A stretch of 64,000 nucleotides of DNA, taken from contig NZ_FWXF01000016.1 in the NCBI RefSeq assembly GCF_900176285.1, positions 22,269 through 86,268 on the forward strand, written 5' to 3'. Every line of letters begins with the position of its first letter. Within the stretch, counting starts at the first letter, position 1. The position numbers and the translations under genes were made by a program. Positions 17,112-26,154 of this stretch are shown here, piece by piece. Source of the stretch: Desulfacinum hydrothermale DSM 13146 (lineage in GTDB: Bacteria > Desulfobacterota > Syntrophobacteria > Syntrophobacterales > DSM-9756). The notes below the pieces were generated by a model. It was not told the origin of the DNA and ran no database searches. It worked only from the letters and a program-made list of their open reading frames with translations.

Positions 17112-18332
17112 TCAGAACGCCTTGCGGCCGCCTCTTCTTGGGGAATTCGCTAGGAGTGTTTCCACCACCTTGAGCAGCACAAAGCCCGGCACCCAGCAGC
17201 CGGTGAGGCAGACCCACTTGCGCAAAGACCGGTCCTGCCAGATACGCCAAAGGTAGGCCCGGAGCCGGGCCAGGAGCCGTCTTTCCCGAAGGGGAGAGCG
17301 GGGCGATTGGATCATCTCCGCCAGCTCCTCGGTGTTCAGGAAGACCAGGTCCTTGTGATTTTCCAAGGCGGTTCGGTAGAGCCTTTCCAGCTCCTCCAAC
17401 GTCCGTTCGCAGGTTTCCTCGTCCTTGATAAAGTTCCACCGGTGGGTTTCCACCAGCGTGGGGCGCCCGGCCTGCCGATCCCGCCCCAGGGCCTCCAGCA
17501 CCTTTCCCGCACCGTGGCCCCGATGGGGCTCAAAATAGACGTTTCTCACCAGGTAAATCGGCCCAAAGCGGCTTCGGCTTCCGTTGTAGATCGTTTTCCC
17601 TTCGGGCAGGGGGCGGTTGTCGGCATCTCGCGCCAGGCAGCGCCTCCCCGGAGTCACGATGACCTGCACGCCGGCAGCCGCCCAACCCTTTTCCACCGCA
17701 TCGTTCCAGATGAAGGTGGGCGGAACCGCCACTTTGGGAACCATCTGCCAATCCTCCCGGAAGGTGACGGCTTCCCGGTAGGCTTTTTGTTCCTGCCGTT
17801 TCGACCGGCTCTTCCCCGACGCGCCGTCTTGGTGAGCCAGCCACGAACTCTGCCATTCAGGGGGAAGGGATTCGGTACAAAGAAACCCCTTGCGAAAGGT
17901 TCCCTCCCTCCCGCTCCCAGGAACCGGTGAACGCGGGAGCCAGGCCCCTTCCCCCAGGTGGTTCCAGCTGTGAAGCTGCAGGGCAAAAACCCCCTTCTGG
18001 CACCCTTCCCGAATGGTGTCGGCCAGCTGGCGTGTGACAGGATCCCGGAAGCCCACCCATTGGGTGGTGGTCTGGTGAGGCGCACTTATCCCCGTGGACC
18101 GGTACAGGGCTCGAAGAACGATTCCCAGGGTCAGAACGGGAAACCTTCCCCGGTGATCCCGGTACCGCGTGAGCACCGCGAGGACCCGTCGCAGGACCCC
18201 GGCATGTTCCGAAGGCCCCGGCCCCCAGTCGTCGCTTTCGATGATCAACACCGGCCACGACAAGACGGGCTCCCGCAATACGGCCGCCATCCGGCCCAGG
18301 CACTCCTTCACCGGAGCAACAAACTGCTCCAC
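17112..18332 (-). CDS. Polysaccharide deacetylase-like protein
   Basis: A 406-residue protein. The segment PVLIIESDDWGPGPSEHAG carries the double-Asp of the NodB-type fold, FALQLHSWNHLGEG resembles the metal-binding H-x3-H strand, and VETHRWNFIKDEE near residue 310 provides another conserved His. A C-terminal hydrophobic stretch (KWVCLTGCWVPGFVLLKVVETLL) may attach it to the membrane. It is a divergent member of the family, so activity is not assured. It is placed four bases downstream of the O-antigen ligase gene and probably cotranscribed with it. The GTG at 18332 has only a short spacing to AGGA. Confidence 0.65.
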   Translation of the reverse strand: MEQFVAPVKECLGRMAAVLREPVLSWPVLIIESDDWGPGPSEHAGVLRRVLAVLTRYRDHRGRFPVLTLGIVLRALYRSTGISAPHQTTTQWVGFRDPVTRQLADTIREGCQKGVFALQLHSWNHLGEGAWLPRSPVPGSGREGTFRKGFLCTESLPPEWQSSWLAHQDGASGKSRSKRQEQKAYREAVTFREDWQMVPKVAVPPTFIWNDAVEKGWAAAGVQVIVTPGRRCLARDADNRPLPEGKTIYNGSRSRFGPIYLVRNVYFEPHRGHGAGKVLEALGRDRQAGRPTLVETHRWNFIKDEETCERTLEELERLYRTALENHKDLVFLNTEELAEMIQSPRSPLRERRLLARLRAYLWRIWQDRSLRKWVCLTGCWVPGFVLLKVVETLLANSPRRGGRKAF

Positions 18333-18336
18333 ATTC

Positions 18337-19608
18337 CTAGAAAAACGCGTAATCGCCGATCCTCACATCCTCACCGGACTGGTACCGCTCCACCAAGACC
18401 CGGCACAGCACCACAAGGCCCACCAGGTGATAGAAGAGATCGAAATAGGCCAAACCTAAGAACGCACCGCCCACCATATAGCCCACCAGGCTCACCTGGA
18501 TCATGGTCGCCGCATCGGCCAGCCATTGGGTTTCTGAAACCCCATGGGCCTGCCTTTTGATCCATGTGGCCGTACGCCACGTCATGAGGATCAAGGCCAG
18601 GTAGAGGGCCAGGCCCACAAAGCCGTGTTCCCCCAGTACTTCGAAGAAGATGCTGTGGGCGTCGTGCACCTCGCCTGGATTGGGGGCGTACCGATCGAAA
18701 AGCCAATCGCGGAAGCACTCGAAGCCGCCTCCGATGGGCCGGGCCTTGGCTAGGTTGAAGGCAAACAACCAGGCGTTGATCCGGCCCATGGCCGAGGCGT
18801 CCTCTTCGTAGGTTTCGATGGTATGCATCCGCTCGGCCCAAAAGGAGGGCATGAACGACAGGATCCCGTAGGCGGTGAGCGCCAAGAGGAGCGTATAGAA
18901 AAACTTGCGCCGCGTCTTCAGGATGAGAAAGAAGCTCACGGCCACTGCCCCGAGAAACCCGCCCCGGGAATGGGTCCCGATGACAGCCAGCCCCGTGAGG
19001 GCCATGGCCACCCCCAGGCCGATCCGAATCCATCTCTGGGATGTGGTGAGCTGGAGATACCGCATCAGGGGAATGGTCATGTTGAGGGCCAGGGCGATGC
19101 CGCCGCGAACCCCGATGAAGGTGGCCTGAGGACCGAGAACCATAAAGTTTCCGCCCGTCATCAAGGTGAAGATACCTCCCTTGACACCGTAAAAGCCCAG
19201 GGAGAGGGCCGTCACCCACAGGAGCATGTGGATCCGCTTGGGGGTGTTCATGACCATGAGGGTCACGTAGGTCATGAACATGATCTTCCACACCTTGTTC
19301 CACTGTTCCCACGCACCTTCAGGATTCAGGGCGAAAAGGGTGGTCACGAACATCCACAGGGTGAAGACCAACAGGGTTTTGGTCTCCCGGGTCCACGGGA
19401 TCTTTTTGGGCTCCTTCCAGGTCATGAGCGCGGCCAGGGTGGCGATGGCCACCACCTGGGCGAAGGGAAAGGTCTGGGCGAATCCCCAGCAGAGCTTGTG
19501 CGGGTTCATGAAACCCAGCCAGCACCAGGTGAGCACCCCCACCACCGGGTTGACCAGGATCCAGGGAATGAGCCCCAAGATGACGGCCGTAACAACGATG
19601 TCTCTCAT
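18337..19608 (-). CDS. XrtA-associated O-antigen ligase-like protein (Wzy/WaaL type)
   Basis: A 423-residue protein with about ten membrane helices. The N-terminus (MRDIVVTAVILGLIPWILV, then LGFMNPHKLCWGFA) is diagnostic for the exosortase A-associated putative O-glycosylation ligase family. The large periplasmic loop near FDRYAPNPGEVHDAHSIFFEVLGEHG carries the Wzy_C-type H-x-S/N motif. It may polymerise the EPS or attach glycan to an acceptor. Start ATG overlaps the stop of the upstream GT2 gene by four bases. Confidence 0.9.
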   Translation of the reverse strand: MRDIVVTAVILGLIPWILVNPVVGVLTWCWLGFMNPHKLCWGFAQTFPFAQVVAIATLAALMTWKEPKKIPWTRETKTLLVFTLWMFVTTLFALNPEGAWEQWNKVWKIMFMTYVTLMVMNTPKRIHMLLWVTALSLGFYGVKGGIFTLMTGGNFMVLGPQATFIGVRGGIALALNMTIPLMRYLQLTTSQRWIRIGLGVAMALTGLAVIGTHSRGGFLGAVAVSFFLILKTRRKFFYTLLLALTAYGILSFMPSFWAERMHTIETYEEDASAMGRINAWLFAFNLAKARPIGGGFECFRDWLFDRYAPNPGEVHDAHSIFFEVLGEHGFVGLALYLALILMTWRTATWIKRQAHGVSETQWLADAATMIQVSLVGYMVGGAFLGLAYFDLFYHLVGLVVLCRVLVERYQSGEDVRIGDYAFF

Positions 19609-20561
19609 GCGCCCCGATCCCCTCTCATCTTCCGATGCCGGTTCATGCTCCCGGCGATCTGTCCCAGGAAGTGGCCCAGGATCATCTGCCGGCGGAGCGT
19701 GCCGGCCGGATCAAGGCGAAGTGCTGCTTCCAGGAGCTTCAGGCAGGCTCTTGCCGTCTGGGGCAGCAGGTAGAGGGGAACACCGGCCAGTCTCCTCCCG
19801 GCGGGCAATCCGTCCAGGTAGCCCTTCTGGTAGCCCGCATTGAAGTGGATCTTGCGAAAGTAAGAACGGCGCAGCTGGTGCGGCTCCACCCGGTGGTAGA
19901 CCACCATGGCGGGCTCATAGAAGATCTTCCCCCCCAGGCCGGCAAGCCGTCTAAAGAAATTGGTTTCCATTCCCTTGAAGAGCTCCCCGGCTTTTTTGCC
20001 TTCGCCCTTGCGGCCGTAGGAAGTGTCGAAGCCCCCCACCCGATGGAAGGCTTGCCGGGTGACCGCCATGTTCCCGCCGAAGGGATAGCGCGTGATGCCG
20101 TCCAAGAAGAGCGGGCTTTCCCCGTAGTCCTGGTGGCCGAGAAAACCGCGGAGCTCCCGATCGATCCACCGGGGCAGGGGAACACCGGGATCCAGATGGA
20201 TCCGTCCTCCCACGGCGTCCGCTCCGGAGCTTCGGAAGGCATCCCACGCGGATCGGAGCCAGCGGCTGCTCACCAGGATGTCATCGTCGATGAAGATCAG
20301 AAAGCGCCCGCGCGCCTGCCGGACACCCCGGTTTCGAGCCGCGCTCAGGCCCTGCTCCCCTTCAAAGACGTAGTTCAGATCCAGGGGAAGCCTTTTCGCC
20401 AGGCGCTTTGCCACCCGGGCCGTATTGTCCCGGGAGTTGTTGTCCACCAGGACCACCTCCCAGGAAATCTGGGCCGCATCCTGCTGACGTGCGAGGCCTT
20501 CCAGGCATCGGGGCAGGTTGTAGCTTCGGTTGTAGGTGCAGATGACGACGGACAGGTCCAT
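19605..20561 (-). CDS. GT2 family glycosyltransferase
   Basis: A 318-residue GT-A enzyme starting MDLSVVICTYNRSYNLPRCL. It has EVVLVDNNSRDNT, GLSAARNRGVRQARG and the metal-binding FIDDDI at about residue 95, followed by YPFGGNMAVTR. The C-terminal 80 residues are helical and basic and may touch the membrane. The start at 20561 overlaps the deacetylase stop by one base (TGATG). It probably adds one residue to the EPS repeat. Confidence 0.88.
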   Translation of the reverse strand: MDLSVVICTYNRSYNLPRCLEGLARQQDAAQISWEVVLVDNNSRDNTARVAKRLAKRLPLDLNYVFEGEQGLSAARNRGVRQARGRFLIFIDDDILVSSRWLRSAWDAFRSSGADAVGGRIHLDPGVPLPRWIDRELRGFLGHQDYGESPLFLDGITRYPFGGNMAVTRQAFHRVGGFDTSYGRKGEGKKAGELFKGMETNFFRRLAGLGGKIFYEPAMVVYHRVEPHQLRRSYFRKIHFNAGYQKGYLDGLPAGRRLAGVPLYLLPQTARACLKLLEAALRLDPAGTLRRQMILGHFLGQIAGSMNRHRKMRGDRGA

Positions 20562-21343
20562 CAGAGGTCTCTTCCGTTCCACCGGGCCAGGGCCCGGTTC
20601 CAATAGTATTTGACGGGATAAAGCAGGGAGGCGTCGTTCATGCCGAACCGAATCTTTTGGGCCAGGCGCCACACCCCGTCGGTGCCGTACACCTCGATGC
20701 GCCGAAGCTGAAACCGGTCCGTCTCCACGCGGTTGAAACCCGAGCGCGTGGAACATGCCAGGCCGTAGCCCGCCCGGACCACCGCGTCTCTGACCCCCTC
20801 ACTTACCAGCCCGTAGGGATAGGCGAAGCTAAACACGGAACGTCCCAGTTTGTCTTCCAAGACGCGGCGGCTGCAAGTGAGCTCCTCTTCCACCCGATGG
20901 GCGGGAAGTTCCGTCAGCCGTGGATGGGAGGCCGTATGAGAGCCGAAGGACACACCGTGATCGCTCATTTCCCGAACCTGGGACCAGGAGAGCATGCGCC
21001 GGCTGGAAAACCCCCGCCCTTCCATCCAGTGGTTGGTGCGGCCCACCGCATCGGTCACCAGGAAGATGGTGGCCGGAATCCCGTAACGGGCGAGAACGGG
21101 CCAGGCGTATTCGTAGTTGTCCGCATACCCGTCGTCCAAGGTGACGGCCACCGCCCGCTCCGGCAGGGGCGTCCCGCCCGTGAGCGCCCCATGGATATGT
21201 TCCAGGCTCACCCATGCATAGCCATGCCGGGCCAGATACTCCATGTGCCTTCGAAAGAGGCCGGGCGGGCACGCAAAGCGTGCGTCCCTCGGCTCCTTCG
21301 GCTCGCTCACCATGTGATACATGAGCACCAAAAAGCGGCTCAC
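20561..21343 (-). CDS. Polysaccharide deacetylase (NodB domain)
   Basis: A 260-residue carbohydrate esterase 4-type protein: VAVTLDDGYADNYEYAWPVL (catalytic and metal-binding Asp pair), GSHTASHPRLTEL (H-x3-H metal site) and FAYPYGLVSE (active-site groove). It has no signal peptide, so cytoplasmic action on a lipid-linked or nucleotide-linked sugar is possible. The start is a GTG at 21343 whose GTGA overlaps the formyltransferase stop. An internal ATG eight codons later is possible but would cut the first strand. Confidence 0.87.
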   Translation of the reverse strand: MSRFLVLMYHMVSEPKEPRDARFACPPGLFRRHMEYLARHGYAWVSLEHIHGALTGGTPLPERAVAVTLDDGYADNYEYAWPVLARYGIPATIFLVTDAVGRTNHWMEGRGFSSRRMLSWSQVREMSDHGVSFGSHTASHPRLTELPAHRVEEELTCSRRVLEDKLGRSVFSFAYPYGLVSEGVRDAVVRAGYGLACSTRSGFNRVETDRFQLRRIEVYGTDGVWRLAQKIRFGMNDASLLYPVKYYWNRALARWNGRDL

Positions 21344-22179
21344 GGCACACCCTCCACCATGGGCGTTCCTTCCGCCGAATACCAGGTCACCCTCCGGGGC
21401 AGCCCAACGCCGCGAAGAAGGCCTTGGCGCATCTTTCGTTCCAACTCCCTTTCGTGTCGCCACATCCGGTCCTTGACCTGGAAGAGACGCCCGCGTTCCC
21501 CCTGGACCGCGCCCAGGCGCTCACCCCGTTCCAGACGATCCAAAAGCTCCGCGTAGACTTCTGCGCTGTCCCGCACGCCCCGCCAGAAGAGGGTGAGCTC
21601 GTCGTCGCCCTCCCGCACTTCCGGGCACACGTGGGCGATGAGCCTGCCCGTGTCGATGCCGGTATCGATGAAATGGATCGTGCAGCCCACCCGATGCGGT
21701 TCTTCATGGTAGAGGGCCCAGAAGGTCCCGTCCGCTCCCCGGTAGTGGGGGCTGAGCCCTCCGTGGAGGTTCACCATGCCCAGGCGGCCCCTGCCCAGGA
21801 GTGGGTCGCGGATGAGCGAGGTGCCGAAGACGGTGATGAGATCGGGGTCGAGCCTGTCCACCAGATCCAAAACCCGGGGATGGTTGATGTGGGGCACTTG
21901 GTGGAGCCGATCGGGGCGTTCCAGGCGGGGTTGACCATGGGGAAAGAAGAAGGCTGCCTCCTTTCCGCCCCCGTAGCGGCGCCGGTCGCGGATCCAACGC
22001 CATCCCTTTTGCCAGAGAAGGCGTGGATTGCGAGCCCACTTTCGAAGCTTTTCCGTTTGGATCTGGCTTCCCGTTTCCTGGACGATGGCCAGGGGCTCCG
22101 CGGCTCGGCACAACCGGTTGGCCACGTGCAGGTGCCGGGGGGAGCGGCCGCACAGGATCATGATGCGAAGACGGGACAT
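21340..22179 (-). CDS. Formyltransferase family protein
   Basis: A 279-residue protein with the formyltransferase core: LITVFGTSLIRDPLL, NLHGGLSPHYRGADGTFW (the conserved Asn and His of the N-x-H site) and CTIHFIDTGIDTGRLI with the catalytic Asp. Such enzymes use 10-formyltetrahydrofolate, here probably to formylate an amino sugar of the EPS, which would need a free amine such as one produced by the adjacent deacetylase. It overlaps the preceding gene by 22 bases, and its start at 22179 gives the typical SRLRIMILCG N-terminus. Confidence 0.85.
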   Translation of the reverse strand: MSRLRIMILCGRSPRHLHVANRLCRAAEPLAIVQETGSQIQTEKLRKWARNPRLLWQKGWRWIRDRRRYGGGKEAAFFFPHGQPRLERPDRLHQVPHINHPRVLDLVDRLDPDLITVFGTSLIRDPLLGRGRLGMVNLHGGLSPHYRGADGTFWALYHEEPHRVGCTIHFIDTGIDTGRLIAHVCPEVREGDDELTLFWRGVRDSAEVYAELLDRLERGERLGAVQGERGRLFQVKDRMWRHERELERKMRQGLLRGVGLPRRVTWYSAEGTPMVEGVP

Positions 22180-23414
22180 GGGGAGCCCCCTTGCGTGGCT
22201 TGAGGATCGGATGGGATGGCCCGATCGGCCATCTTCATCAACAACACATCGGCGAAAAACTTGGCGGCCCAGTTGGGGAATTCGAACCGGGAATAGGCGC
22301 CCCAGAGCGGATAGGATCCGGCCACGGCCCCGTCTTCCGGACCGCCGGAACCGGTGAGGCGATGGCGGCGCTTGAGATAACCCAAGGCCCTGTGAAAGGC
22401 CTGCGCAAAGCGCCCGTCGTGGTCCAGCCCGGTCTGCACCCATCGTTTCCAGATGATCGCGATCTGAGCCAGACCCGTCAGGCACACGTAGCGGCCCCGG
22501 GGCCGCCACTGCGGGTCATAGGCCCCGGCCAGGGAGCCGTCCTTTTTCTGGAGACTCACAAGCACGGTGGACGTTCGAAGCGCCGCCGCCACGTACCGGT
22601 CCCGCCCCAGGAGCAGACCGGACTCCTGCAGGCCGCGCACGGCGTAGGCGATGGTGTGGGTGAAGGGGGGTCGGCCGGGCACGAAGGCGTTGGCGTGAAA
22701 CCAACCTTCCGAGTTTTGTTGCCCCAAGGCCCAGTCTAAGTTCTTCTCGGCCGCCCTCACCAGGTCCTTTTCACCCGTGACGCATCCCGTTCGGGCCAAG
22801 GCCCACGCAGCCCGGGTGTTGTAGGTGTGGGGCACGCCGTTGTGGACATTGCGGCGCCAGCACCCGTCCCCGTCCTGGGAGGCCACCATCCAGCGGCACG
22901 CTCGCACGGCCGCCTCCAGGCAATCCGTCCGTTCCAAATGGCCATAGCCCGCCAATAGTCCGTGGACGATCTGGCCCGTGTTGAAGATCACCGGCCGGCT
23001 CCCCGCCTCACCGAAATGACCGGGAAAGGCCCCGTCTTGTTGCTGCAGGGAAAGTTCCCAATCCAGAATTTCCCCGGCCCGGCACACAAGGTCCGTGTCG
23101 TTCAGCACCCCTGCCGCCACCAGCAGGGTCTCCACCAGATATCCACTGGTTTCCGGATAACTGGGAAGCCAGCCGTCTTCGAAGCTCCAACCCGCAGACA
23201 TCCCGCCTTGGTCGGGCAGGCCGCGACGCACATCCTGGGCCCGGCGGACCCAGTCCAGTACGGCCTTGAGGTGCACCCGGTCGTCCTGGGGCACTCCGTT
23301 TCGGGAAGGAAGGATATGGCGGCCGAGGAGCCGAAGGTGGTCCGGGCGCCACGGCCGATAGCGGCACCATGCATCCCAAAACATCCGCACCCCCTTCGTC
23401 CATCTCTGCCCCAT
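22158..23414 (-). CDS. Alpha/alpha-toroid protein of unknown specificity
   Basis: About 418 residues of regularly repeated helical hairpins with motifs such as YPETSGYLVETLLVAA, LSLQQQDGAFPGHF, WMVASQDGDGCWRR, NLDWALGQQNSEGWF and STVLVSLQKKDGSLAG. These Q-x-x-D/E-G-x-F/W repeats are typical of (alpha/alpha)6 toroids (terpenoid cyclase/prenyltransferase-like or glycan-lyase-like). No signal peptide is seen, so it is probably cytoplasmic. Its function is unknown; an EPS modifying role is inferred from position. Starts at 23438, 23426 and 23414 are possible. 23414 has the best-spaced GGAG site. Confidence 0.7.
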   Translation of the reverse strand: MGQRWTKGVRMFWDAWCRYRPWRPDHLRLLGRHILPSRNGVPQDDRVHLKAVLDWVRRAQDVRRGLPDQGGMSAGWSFEDGWLPSYPETSGYLVETLLVAAGVLNDTDLVCRAGEILDWELSLQQQDGAFPGHFGEAGSRPVIFNTGQIVHGLLAGYGHLERTDCLEAAVRACRWMVASQDGDGCWRRNVHNGVPHTYNTRAAWALARTGCVTGEKDLVRAAEKNLDWALGQQNSEGWFHANAFVPGRPPFTHTIAYAVRGLQESGLLLGRDRYVAAALRTSTVLVSLQKKDGSLAGAYDPQWRPRGRYVCLTGLAQIAIIWKRWVQTGLDHDGRFAQAFHRALGYLKRRHRLTGSGGPEDGAVAGSYPLWGAYSRFEFPNWAAKFFADVLLMKMADRAIPSDPQATQGGSPCPVFAS

Positions 23415-23427
23415 GACACTCTCCATT

Positions 23428-23468
23428 TCCTCCCCCACTTCCCACTCCCTACCCCACCACTCCCCGCA
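23428..23468. repeat. ACTCCCC-type low-complexity tract
   Basis: A C-rich run on the plus strand, with repeated CACTCCC-like units, at the junction of two genes. It is one of four similar tracts in the window (also 8570-8605, 43884-43911 and 44336-44372). Confidence 0.5.
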
Positions 23469-24840
23469 GCGCCTCCGGCAGGGGCACGTGACTCACCACG
23501 TAGCGGTGCTTTCCCGACGCCTCCGCCGGAATGTCTTCCATCAGGCGGATCCCCACCTGGACGTTTTCCCCCAGGCGGGCCTTGAGGCCTTCCACCACCT
23601 GAGTCCGCCGCTCCTCATTCCATTGTGGACCCGTCACCACCCACACCTCCACGTCGTCCACCGCGTGCTGGATGAACTTGAACCGGGCGACCCCCGGGGT
23701 GGCCCGGAGCACGTAGATCACGGCCAGGGCGTGCATGATGGTTCCGTCCGATCGGGTGACGAAATCGGTGGTTCTTCCGGAAACCTCGCCGAGCACATGG
23801 AGACCCCGTCCTTCCGGGCAGGTTTGGCCCGTATATCGGACCACGTCTCCTGTTCGATAGCGGATGAAGGGCTGGGCCTGGGAGCAGAGGCCCGTGACGA
23901 CGGCCTCCCCCAGCTCCCCGGGCTTCACCGGATGCCCGTCGCCGTCCAGCACCTCCAGGATGATGCTTTCGCTCATGAGAAGGATCCGGCCCGTCGGGCT
24001 TTCATGGGCCGTGAAGCCCACGTCTCGGCTTCCGTATTCGCTAGCCGCCGGGACGCCGAAGACCTCCTGGAGCAAATCCCTTTGGTGGGGATAGAGGGGC
24101 TCTCCCGTGGTGAAGACCGCCTTGAGACCGGGAAGGCGCATGTCCACGCCCTTTTCCTGGGCTCGTGCGGCCAAAAGACTCAGGCTGCTGGCATAGCCGT
24201 AGAGGCTTTTGGGCCGGAATCGCCGGATGGCCTGGATGTAGGCGTCCATGTTGGCAAGGGTCATCTCGAAGGCGTTGAGGAAAAGCTGATTGACCATGCG
24301 GTCCCGGAGGAGCTTGATCTTGTCCGTGGGACCGGCGTGGAGCCCCGCTCCCCAGAGCCACACCTGGGGCTCCCCCACCTCCACGCCCCACCAGCGCTGG
24401 GCACGGAAGCGGCCGGCGGTGTCCGAGGCCTGTCGCCATTTACCGAAGTAGAAGATGAGGGGTTCGCCGCTGGACCCCCCCGTGTTGTAAAGGTAGGCGC
24501 CGCCGGGAACCCCGAGCCAGGCGATGCGGTCCCGGTTTTCCCGGGCATCCTGGCGGGTCATGGTGGGAAGGCGTGCCAGATCGTCCAGGCCCATGGCATC
24601 CAACGCCCCTTCGTCCAACCCGGCTTGCCGGATCCTTTCCGCATGCCAGGGGCTGTGGCGAAGGGCCGTTTTCAGGAGCGCGCGGAGCTTGTGGAGTTGA
24701 ATCGCTTCGATCTCCTGCCGGGATGCCCACTGGCTCCGTTCCAGCTCCGCCAGATAGGCAAAGGTGGGACGTCCCAAGAGCCGTTCATGGGCCCGGTAGA
24801 GGGTTCCAAAGAAGCTGGTGGCCTGAGTCGGGTATTTCAT
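23449..24840 (-). CDS. PaaK/CapK-like adenylate-forming enzyme
   Basis: A 463-residue protein of the phenylacetate-CoA ligase/CapK group. It has the ATP-binding YNTGGSSGEPLIFYFG loop near residue 115, PASEYGSRDVGFTAHE and FIRYRTGDVVRYTG, both conserved in the superfamily. CapK-type members occur in capsule and EPS loci and are thought to activate or transfer an acyl or amino acid group. The substrate here is unknown. ATG 24840 lies seven bases downstream of the beta-propeller gene, so the two are probably cotranscribed. Confidence 0.85.
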   Translation of the reverse strand: MKYPTQATSFFGTLYRAHERLLGRPTFAYLAELERSQWASRQEIEAIQLHKLRALLKTALRHSPWHAERIRQAGLDEGALDAMGLDDLARLPTMTRQDARENRDRIAWLGVPGGAYLYNTGGSSGEPLIFYFGKWRQASDTAGRFRAQRWWGVEVGEPQVWLWGAGLHAGPTDKIKLLRDRMVNQLFLNAFEMTLANMDAYIQAIRRFRPKSLYGYASSLSLLAARAQEKGVDMRLPGLKAVFTTGEPLYPHQRDLLQEVFGVPAASEYGSRDVGFTAHESPTGRILLMSESIILEVLDGDGHPVKPGELGEAVVTGLCSQAQPFIRYRTGDVVRYTGQTCPEGRGLHVLGEVSGRTTDFVTRSDGTIMHALAVIYVLRATPGVARFKFIQHAVDDVEVWVVTGPQWNEERRTQVVEGLKARLGENVQVGIRLMEDIPAEASGKHRYVVSHVPLPEALRGVVG

Positions 24841-24847
24841 GGCGACC

Positions 24848-26125
24848 TCACAAGATCGGATGGAGGTTGACGACATACATCTGGCGGCTCCCGGTATGCG
24901 TTGAATCGATACAGACAGCCGTCCCATCCCTTTTCCATCGTGGGTGGAGATCACAGCGGATCTCTCCCCGGTACCGGGCGGGCGAAAGGAACCTATCCAG
25001 ATTGATCCGTCGCTTTCCGTGCAGGTCGTAGAGATAGAGGGTGCGCATTCCGTAGGGGTCCGGGTAGGTGTCGTTGAGAATCCATCGACCGTTGGGAGAA
25101 AAGTTGCAATGCCCGTCTTCCTGCATGACATGGCCTCCCACCACCCGGCTTTCGCCGCTTTCCACGTTGTAAAGGTGGAAAGCCGGGCGCCCTTCCGCCC
25201 CCATGGCCCATGCCAGCAGGCGATCTTCGTCCTTCCAGTCGTAGTGCGACACCACGCCCGTTGTGATGATGGGCCGGAGGCGGGTTCCGTCGGCCTCCGC
25301 CACCATGAGCCGGGTGGCCCATCCCCGGCGGGGATGGACCCAGCGGTGCAGAAAGGCAAAACGGGTTCCACGGGGGCTGAACTGAACGTGGTTCACCCAG
25401 TGAGGAACATCCGGCGGATACATGCGCGGTTCCACCCGGGCCACTTCCTTCACGGAGAGGATCAGTTCCGACGATCCCTTCTGCAGGTCCATCCACCACA
25501 ATCCGTCGCCATCCGGCAGGGGATCCTCCGCCCAGGGATCCTCCACGCCCGCATAGCCGTAACCAGGCCGGAGCCGGTGAAGGCGCGAAAAGTTGAGGCT
25601 GATGGCGCCCATACCGTCCGGATGCATGGCGTAAAAGGGCCTGTCGAAGCGGGCCTCCACCGTGCCTTTCAGGTTCCGTATCAGCCCCACGAATTTTCCC
25701 CCCTCCCGGTGGTTGTGGCAGATCCACGTGTCCGGGTCGGCGGGATGCCACTGGAGCATGCAGCCCTGCTGCCAGTTCCAGGCAAGGGACTCCCCCAAGG
25801 CCTGGAAGCGATTTCCTTCGTGCAAAAGGAGGCAACCCACCACGGCTTGATCCCGTGCCGTGGGGGGACGGTCGTCGAAGGGCACTTCCAAGGCCAGCAG
25901 CTTGTCTCCGGAAAGATTCCAGGGAGACTTGTCGTAGTAGCCGAAGAAGTGGTGCAAGGGGCCGGAGGTGACGGGCTGGACCAGGTTTTGGAAGCGGCCG
26001 CAGTGAAGACCCCGGTACAGGGCGGGGGCACGCCGTCGCAGCGGCCCCTCCGCCCAGGTCTCCATCCGGCGCGCCACCCGCCACGGCACCCAGGAAGATC
26101 GAAAAAGGAGGTCGGAAGGAATCAT
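24848..26125 (-). CDS. Beta-propeller-like protein of unknown function
   Basis: A 425-residue protein with repeated strands typical of WD40/TolB-like propellers: HVQFSPRGTRFAFLHRW, DGTRLRPIIT, GHCNFSPNGRWILNDTYPD and IRCDLHPRWKRDGTAVCIDS. The N-terminal third has HHFFGYYDKSPWNLSGDKLLA. A Tyr-Tyr-Asp-Lys motif like this is seen in uncharacterised proteins of polysaccharide loci. There is no signal peptide and I cannot name a reaction. The tight spacing to the CapK-like gene suggests a joint role. ATG 26125 is chosen, with a GTG nine bases upstream as an alternative. Confidence 0.7.
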   Translation of the reverse strand: MIPSDLLFRSSWVPWRVARRMETWAEGPLRRRAPALYRGLHCGRFQNLVQPVTSGPLHHFFGYYDKSPWNLSGDKLLALEVPFDDRPPTARDQAVVGCLLLHEGNRFQALGESLAWNWQQGCMLQWHPADPDTWICHNHREGGKFVGLIRNLKGTVEARFDRPFYAMHPDGMGAISLNFSRLHRLRPGYGYAGVEDPWAEDPLPDGDGLWWMDLQKGSSELILSVKEVARVEPRMYPPDVPHWVNHVQFSPRGTRFAFLHRWVHPRRGWATRLMVAEADGTRLRPIITTGVVSHYDWKDEDRLLAWAMGAEGRPAFHLYNVESGESRVVGGHVMQEDGHCNFSPNGRWILNDTYPDPYGMRTLYLYDLHGKRRINLDRFLSPARYRGEIRCDLHPRWKRDGTAVCIDSTHTGSRQMYVVNLHPIL

Positions 26126-26154
26126 GCTATTCACCTTGGTCAGGAGATGAAAGA

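Noticed and set aside
23413..24870. A 485-codon plus-strand frame opposite the CapK-like gene
   Set aside because: Shadow frame. The opposite strand has clear adenylate-forming enzyme motifs.
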